Below, piece after piece: positions 58,653 through 64,000 of a DNA stretch of 64,000 bases (the stretch's first letter is position 1; every line of letters starts with the position of its first letter). The DNA comes from Dicyema japonicum (lineage: Eukaryota > Dicyemida > Rhombozoa > Dicyemidae). Below the pieces are notes generated by a model. The model ran no database searches. It was not told where the DNA came from and saw nothing but the letters and a program-made list of their open reading frames with translations. The translations under genes and the position numbers were made by a program. The stretch spans positions 1,431,447-1,495,446 of the forward strand of contig RDEW01000008.1 in NCBI GenBank assembly GCA_011109175.1, in the 5' to 3' direction.

Positions 58653-59030
58653 CCATTCAAAATGGCCTCCAATTAAATATTTCAGGTTTTGGATAAGTTC
58701 ATCAATAAACATCACGAGATATTTTACCAAGGTCCTCGACATCTTTAGGTGAAAAAGTCATCTTTTTTAAATCTTATAAAAATTGATTTTAAGGGGTCCT
58801 ATGGGTAAGTGGTACATTTTACCAAGGTCCTCGACATCTTTAGGTGAAAAAGTCATCTTTTTTAAATCTTACAAAAATTGATTTTAAGGGGTTCTATGGG
58901 TAAGTGGTACATTTTACCAAAATCCTCGACATCTTTAGGTAAAAAAGTTATCTTTTTTAATATTTTTATTTAACTTTAAAATGAAGATTTATTTTCAATA
59001 GGAAAAAAAGAAAATAATTATAAATGTTAG
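58653..59030 (+). repeat. Left long inverted repeat of the MULE
   Basis: Pairs with 61116-61311. Differs from the right arm by the inserted 95-bp tandem units and scattered point changes. Confidence 0.8.
58726..58920. repeat. 95-bp tandem repeat inside the left arm
   Basis: Units start ACCAAGGTCCTCGACATCTT at 58726 and 58821, and a third partial unit (ACCAAAATCCTCGAC) starts at 58916. The first two differ at only a few bases. Absent from the right arm. Confidence 0.85.
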
Positions 59031-59095
59031 TAGAATATATATTCAACTAAATTGAATATATATTCTATCGGATCCAAATTAAGTAACATTTGTTC

Positions 59096-59306
59096 TTAAA
59101 CAAATCTAAATGTATTCTCAGATAAAGCGAGATATTTAGTTTTTCTAAGAATTTTTTCTCCATTTTGTAATCTTAAGAATTTTATCATTATGCCTTCTTC
59201 TTTTATCAATTTCTTGGAGTCTTGTTTAGTGTCCAAATGTACTTCTAAAAACGTTGTGCCAACCTTCAATTGAGTTATTTGTCCGTGGTAAGTCCTCATA
59301 TAAATT
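59096..59306 (-). pseudogene. MULE transposase C-terminal remnant, part 1
   Basis: Minus strand: YEDLPRTNNSIEGWHNVFRS, then TFGH and a stop; in the next frame QEIDKRRRHNDKI follows. The N-ward continuation lies on the other side of the hAT insertion (61012-61090, RFPINYWNN). A 67-codon minus frame (59096-59299) overlaps it in another frame. Confidence 0.65.
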
Positions 59307-59314
59307 ATCTAGAT
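59307..59314. repeat. Left 8-bp target site duplication of the hAT element
   Basis: ATCTAGAT, identical to 61004-61011. Eight bases is the hAT rule. The site is itself a palindrome. Confidence 0.92.
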
Positions 59315-61003
59315 CAGGGGTTCTCAACCTGGGGTCGATTCGACCCCCAGGGGTCTAAAATCAATCCAGATCGATCGTAAGGGGGTCGAAAATGAAATAT
59401 TTGGGGGTCGAAAATAAATTTAATATATTTAATCTTTTTCAATTTAAATTAAGTTAGTTTATTTTTAAAGTGGAAAACCTTTGTTCTTTAAAATTTTTAA
59501 AATTACCATGCTTGTTTTTGTTTGTGTATGAGTCGTCCTTCTACATTAAAAATTCGTCAATATAAAAATGAATATTTGGCATTTGGATTTATAAAAAATT
59601 CTTTTGATAATAGACCACATTGTTTACTGTGTAATAAGTCATTATCAAATGATGCAATGAAACCGTCCAAATTGTTGGATCATCTTAGGAGAAAACATTC
59701 GGATAAAAAAGATAAACCATTAGACTATTTTGAAGAATTAAAGGATTCTTTTCGTAAACAAAAAACGATTGAAACTGTTTTTACAAATAGTAGTGAAAGA
59801 AACAATAGTTGTTGTTATTTTAAATTATATTTAGGAGGACTAATTGCATCCTATAAAATTGCAATGATTATTGCAAAAAATGAGAGTTCCAATGATTCAA
59901 TTCGCCGCAGGATTGACGAAATGTCAGATAATGTTGAACATATTTTATGTGAAAGGCTTAAAAATACTATTTTTTCGCTTCAAATTGACGAAATTCATAT
60001 ATGTGATAACCAATCAATTCTAATGGGATATGTCAGGTTAATCTTATTAGAAGCTTACGATATAGATATTTTGACGATCATGCTCTTCTTACAGAAGATT
60101 TATTATTCGTCAAATATTTGGAAACTGATACGACTGGATTTTCTATTTTTTTGTAGTTAAATTATTTTTGGATGACAAGAAGATTCCATATGAAAATTTG
60201 GTTTCTTGTGCCACAGATGGTGCAATGTCTATGGTTGGAAAATATAAAGGATTTAAGGCGGCATATTTGAAAAAAATATGTCCAAATGTGATTCATATAC
60301 ATTGCGTTTTACATAGACAACATTTGGTTTCAAAAGCTCTTTCGCCAATTCTACATGAAACGTTAAATATAGTTATTAAAACCATAAACAAAATTAAAGC
60401 AAACAGCAAGTATGACCGTCTTTTTAGAAAATTTTGCTATGAGGCTAAAACAACATATGTCCGTCTTGTGCTTCACACTGAGGTTATAGTTTCCAATTTT
60501 ATTTTATAGGTACGATGGTTATCAAAGGGAAATGCATTAGAACGATTTTCAATATTGTTTGACACAATCGTAAATTTTCTTACTTCTGAGGGTGATAAAA
60601 ATTTAGCAGATTTAATTGTATCGAAAAAGAAAGAAATTGTTTATTTGACTTGGATTTTTGGAAAATTTAATAAAGTTTCATTAGAACTTCAGGGAAAGTA
60701 TGTGACGTTAATAGATTGTAAAAGAATTATTCAAATATTTATCGAAAAAATTAACAGGGATCCCAATGCTATTTAATTCTTTTTTTTAATTATAGATTTA
60801 TGCTAAGATACCAACTTAACATCGAGTATATACTTTTTTTTGTTTGATTTGATTATTAACAATGAATTTATTTTAGATAATTAACTAATTTTACTTAGAA
60901 TTGTCTGTTCTAAATAAAAAAGTTTTAAGGGGTCGATTAAATAATATGGGGGTCGAAAAAAAAGTCAAGGGGTCGACGAGCAAAAAAAGGTTGAGAACCC
61001 TTG
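59315..61003 (+). mobile_element. hAT transposon, ZBED-type, nested in the MULE
   Basis: Terminal inverted repeats CAGGGGTTCTCAACC (59315) and GGTTGAGAACCCTTG (ends 61003), one mismatch, flanked by the perfect duplication ATCTAGAT on both sides. Subterminal GGGGTCGAAAATAAA-type repeats occur at both ends. Length 1689 bp. The whole element can be removed to restore the MULE coding block, which confirms nesting. Confidence 0.93.
59522..60776 (+). pseudogene. hAT transposase, nearly open but lacking C-terminus
   Basis: Three frames follow each other: 59522-60160, 60168-60509, 60555-60776. A BED finger comes first (CLLCNKSLSNDAMKPSKLLD then HLRRKH; C-x2-C...H-x4-H). Later FSLQIDEIHICDN carries the first acidic residue area, SCATDGAMSMVGKYKGF, IHCVLHRQHLVSKAL and RWLSKGNALERF are conserved ZBED5-type blocks. 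The frame ends at NRDPNAI without the hATC dimerisation domain, and the part after the finger (TxxEN/PFxxGExL block) is shortened. So it is probably not active by itself. Two frame breaks. Confidence 0.85.
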
Positions 61004-61011
61004 ATCTAGAT
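61004..61011. repeat. Right 8-bp target site duplication of the hAT element
   Basis: ATCTAGAT, identical to 59307-59314. Confidence 0.92.
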
Positions 61012-61115
61012 TATTCCAATAATTAATTGGAAATCTTGGAATTAATCCATTTTCTTGATTTCCGATATAATTGATCGAAAAATATTGATATAATAGATTT
61101 ATAATCGCAGGAATT

Positions 61116-61311
61116 ACATTTATAATTATTTTCTTTTTTTCCTTTTGAAAATAAATTTTTCATTTTAAAGTTAAATAAAAATATTAAAAAAGATAACTTT
61201 TTTACCTAAAGATGTCGTTTCGCTAAAATCTCGTGATGTTTATTGATGAACTTATCCAAAACCTAAAAAAATTAATTAGAGGCCATTTTGAATGGAGGCC
61301 GTTTTGAATGG
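61116..61311 (-). repeat. Right long inverted repeat of the MULE
   Basis: Reverse complement of the left arm; tip CCATTCAAAAYGGCCT occurs twice at the outer end (61280-61311). Confidence 0.8.
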
Positions 61312-61314
61312 ACA

Positions 61315-62240
61315 CGGACAATCGGCATCGTCGCTTTGCCCTTTATGCCTTCAATGCAACCAAAAGACTGTCCACCTTTTCTCTTATCCAGGTCCGCCTT
61401 CAAGTTCTGCGCTACATCATATAATCCTGACGGATCTCTGGAAGGATTGGTTGTGACTTTCCTGTAGTTAGTGGTTTCCTTAACTTGAAGGTAGCAGGGA
61501 TCAAATCAATTTCCTTTCTATATATCACCGCAGTTACTACCAAAAAGGAGGAGGGAGAGTCTAGAAGATGGGTAACTTAATAAGCCATTTCCATATAAAT
61601 CGTATGAGTGAGGACACTGAATCACGAGAGCTTCTTATTAATTTATAACACTTAATAATAAGTTCCATTTTGTAGCAAAGTAGTAATGTTTTCACTACTC
61701 GAACTACCACTTAGGCAAAACATAAACTTTATTCAAAAATGTTCTAATTTCTTAACTTCGTTCTCTTCTATTTCATGTGAGTCCCTATAGATGAGGGTTT
61801 CCTAAAGTAGGCAATATCGCCCTCTGTGCAATATGAAATTTTAGGTGGGAATTTTGAGCAAATCGGTTTCATTGGGCGATATGAACTTCAGGTTGGCGAT
61901 AAAACAATAATTTATATAATTTAATAAATATAAATCCAATTAATAAGTTATAATTTTAGTATGGCAAATTATTCCATCGCCACGTGGGCGCCATGTGGTG
62001 CTACGTGGCTAATTGGCTGAAGTTTTTTATTTGTTTTGTTTGTTTTTCCTCTATCTTTCCTACTAGAGTGGCGTCATGTGATCCACTCAAAGAAACTGTC
62101 AAATTATTATTATTATAAATAATTTAATTTCACTTTGGAAATTGCATAAATATTCTTAAAAATATTATGTTTTTCCATATACTTCTCTACAGGCCTTCTG
62201 GCTAAACGTCTGATGACATTTATTTTTTTTTTATTTATTT
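61315..62240. other. Gap with dispersed repeat at 61975-62095
   Basis: No gene recognised. 62065-62084 is the inverted partner of the repeat at 40.9 kb. Confidence 0.4.
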
Positions 62241-62244
62241 AATA

Positions 62245-64000
62245 ACCCCGAAAAGGGAACACCAAGAAAGAAGGAGTAAACCAACTAATTAAGTGATCCA
62301 GGTACGCCTCAACAGGATCGAGAGGTTTTTCCTATGTTCCTCCAGAGTATCCACGGCTTTCCTGAATAGATTAAATCATCTTTCATTAGAGTTTGAAGAG
62401 GGGTGGGTTTTTTCCCCAAAATTTGTGTATTTGAGGCCTCCAGCCTTAAATGGAAGAAACGAATTGATTCTTGACCACACAGACCGATGAAGCCGGAGCC
62501 GTTATTTTTGATTGCGGCGTGGTCAAGCATTGGGGGAAAGATCGGGGTTAGATTTGTTAGACGTGCAAGTTTGCCTGTTAGGGAGTTGATCTTGTATGAA
62601 TTAGATATTGAAGCTCCATAGGCCCATGAGAAACAAGCATACTCTACCGTCGGTTTTAGAAGAAGATTGAACAAGACGACAGCGCATTCCAGTAACGGCC
62701 TGGACTTTAAGAGTGGTTTCATTATAATTCAGTTTCCTGAAACCCTTTGTCATAATGTTCTTCACGTGTTGAGAAAATGTAATCATAGGGTCAAAGTCAC
62801 TCCCAGAATAGTTGGATGAATCTGTAATAGTAAAGTCTTCATAAATGTTCAAATCCAGTGTATATTTTTCTTTTCTGTCTTTGGTGAAGATAGTATACGT
62901 TGATTTATCCATGGATATGGAGAGACGATTCAATTCAACCAGGCTCCCAAGTCGTCAACATGTGACTGAAGCCCTGCTTTTGTCATATCCACGTATTTGT
63001 TCTTGCTAGCGATAATTAAGTCGTCAGCATATGTGAGAAGCATTGAATATGGTCCTCCAAGGTAGGGTAAATCGTTTAGGAATAAATTGAATAACGCCGG
63101 AAAGAAGGGCAATCTTTGAAGAACGTCATTAGGTAGCAGTCGGGACCTTGATCTTGCGTGGCCTATACAGACACGTCCTCTTCTTCCGGAGAGAAAATTG
63201 GCTATCCATCTTTTCAAAACCGGCTGAATGGTGGTGTCAAAAACCTTTTCGTGAGTAATGCTCTCGGACAGAATCGAACGCCTTCTGGATGTCCAGGGAG
63301 ACCACTATTGTCCGTAGATGGCGTTTCGGTTCGTTGAACCCTTCTGATATAAATTGAGACAATGAAGTCAAATGTGTCGTAGTTGAACCCTCACAATTAA
63401 AGCCATGTTGAAAGTGACAGTCGGGCAAATGGGGTTTAATTTTCCAGAGTACGAGTTTCTTCATTAGGCGCGATAATACGCACGTCAATGAAAAAGGTAA
63501 GGTTTTCGGTTTTCCTGGTTTTAGGAGGTACTATAAGTGAATTCTTTTATTTTCATGGGATGACGTTCTTGTAAGAAGACAAATTAAAAATTGACGTAAT
63601 CGAATTGATTGCAACATTACCAAGGTGTTATAGCAAAATTCCCGGAATGCCGTCAGGACCACACGTATATGATCTCTTGATCGATCTTATTGCCTGTGTG
63701 ACCTCGGCATGCGTAAATAAATTGATGCACGAAATTGGTTTAGTCATTAAATTCCGAAGGTGACAAGAATGGGATTTCGAGAAGTCCTTGTGACTTATGG
63801 ATGCATAATATTTGCTTAGCTTGCACAGTATTTGGAGCAGAAAAAGATTCTGATTCATCTGATAAGTTTAGCTTGATTCGACGAATAGTTTTCCATAAAA
63901 AACTCGTGGATTTCATGTGTTCAATAGATGATAATATGCGGTTCCACGCTCTATCTTTCTTTTCTCTGATGAGTTTTATAATTATCTGTTTTAAGCATTT
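62245..64000 (-). pseudogene. Jockey-like LINE, truncated by the window edge
   Basis: Minus strand from the right edge: linker and RT start (KYYASISHKDFSKS, CGPDGIPGILL at 63628-63858), TCVLSRLMKKLVLWKI, FQHGFNCEGSTTTHL, VVSLDIQKAFDSV, RWIANFLSGRRGRVCIG, then LLTYADDLIIASKN (catalytic YADD, about 63030), NRLSISMDKSTYTIFTKDR, LLKPTVEYACFSW and a C-terminus near 62309. The 3' tail AACTAATTAAGTG to AACCCCGAAAAGG (plus view) ends at a T-rich run near 62220-62245. Frame changes occur at each block. Closest to the copy at 48.8-51.2 kb. Confidence 0.85.

Larger units (their letters stand above)
58653..61311. mobile_element. MULE-type DNA transposon relic with long inverted repeats
   Basis: Left arm 58653-59030 and right arm 61116-61311 are reverse complements over about 190 bp, starting CCATTCAAAATGGCCTC and including GGTTTTGGATAAGTTCATCA, CATCACGAGAT, GACATCTTTAGGT and TATTTAACTTTAAAATGAA. 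The left arm has an extra 95-bp tandem duplication; the right arm has an extra 16-bp copy of the tip. Between them, on the minus strand and interrupted by the hAT element, lies a decayed coding piece: YIGNQENGLIPRFPINYWNN, then LPRTNNSIEGWHNVF, a block found at the C-terminus of Mutator-like transposases. The rest of the transposase is gone. No target duplication of the MULE itself was found. Confidence 0.75.

Noticed and set aside
1-64000. Microsporidian or protist origin
   Set aside because: A phosphate carrier with animal-type C-terminus, a kinesin-14, an intermediate filament with lamin tail and ZBED-type hAT elements together indicate an animal nucleus with working mitochondria.

Overview
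This window is AT-rich nuclear DNA of a small animal, most likely a dicyemid mesozoan or a similarly intron-reduced metazoan. Three lines of evidence support this. A mitochondrial phosphate carrier, a Tid1-type mitochondrial DnaJ, a kinesin-14 and an intermediate-filament protein are all present. These genes are cut by GT-AG introns of about 20-30 nt (many exactly 22-25 nt), a hallmark reported for dicyemids. The space between genes is full of decayed transposons. The taxon is an inference; no marker gene settles it. Two ambiguous bases (n, near 26030 and 30077) and several single-base frame breaks in otherwise conserved genes point to a draft-quality assembly.

Layout. 1-11 kb: retrotransposon debris (an APE-type LINE, two nuclease-bearing families, LINE 3' ends) and a DDE transposase relic. 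11.36-13.03 kb: kinesin-14. 15.4-16.9 kb: a beta-tubulin pseudogene broken by a LINE 3' scrap. 19.0-20.3 kb: an unrecognised minus-strand gene with tiny introns. 20.8-23.1 kb: a Jockey-like LINE split by a Tc1/IS630 transposon. 25.9-31.6 kb: more LINE fragments, including the best copy of a zinc-finger/PD-(D/E)XK-like module found at least nine times here. 31.69-33.05 kb: DNAJA3/Tid1, followed convergently by SLC25A3 (33.78-34.81 kb, minus); both act in mitochondria. 36-41 kb: SINE, coiled-coil exon, two unrecognised small genes, pogo-like fragment. 43.7-45.3 kb: decayed hAT. 46.43-48.21 kb: intact intermediate-filament gene. 48.8-51.2, 53-55.9, 56.0-57.9 and 62.2-64 kb: LINEs of at least three families. 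58.65-61.31 kb: a long-inverted-repeat MULE relic with a hAT transposon nested in it, flanked by a perfect 8-bp target duplication.

The genes do not form an operon or pathway. The most informative features are the introns, the nested transposons and the repeated nuclease module. Unannotated stretches were read on both strands and are described as gaps where nothing could be supported.
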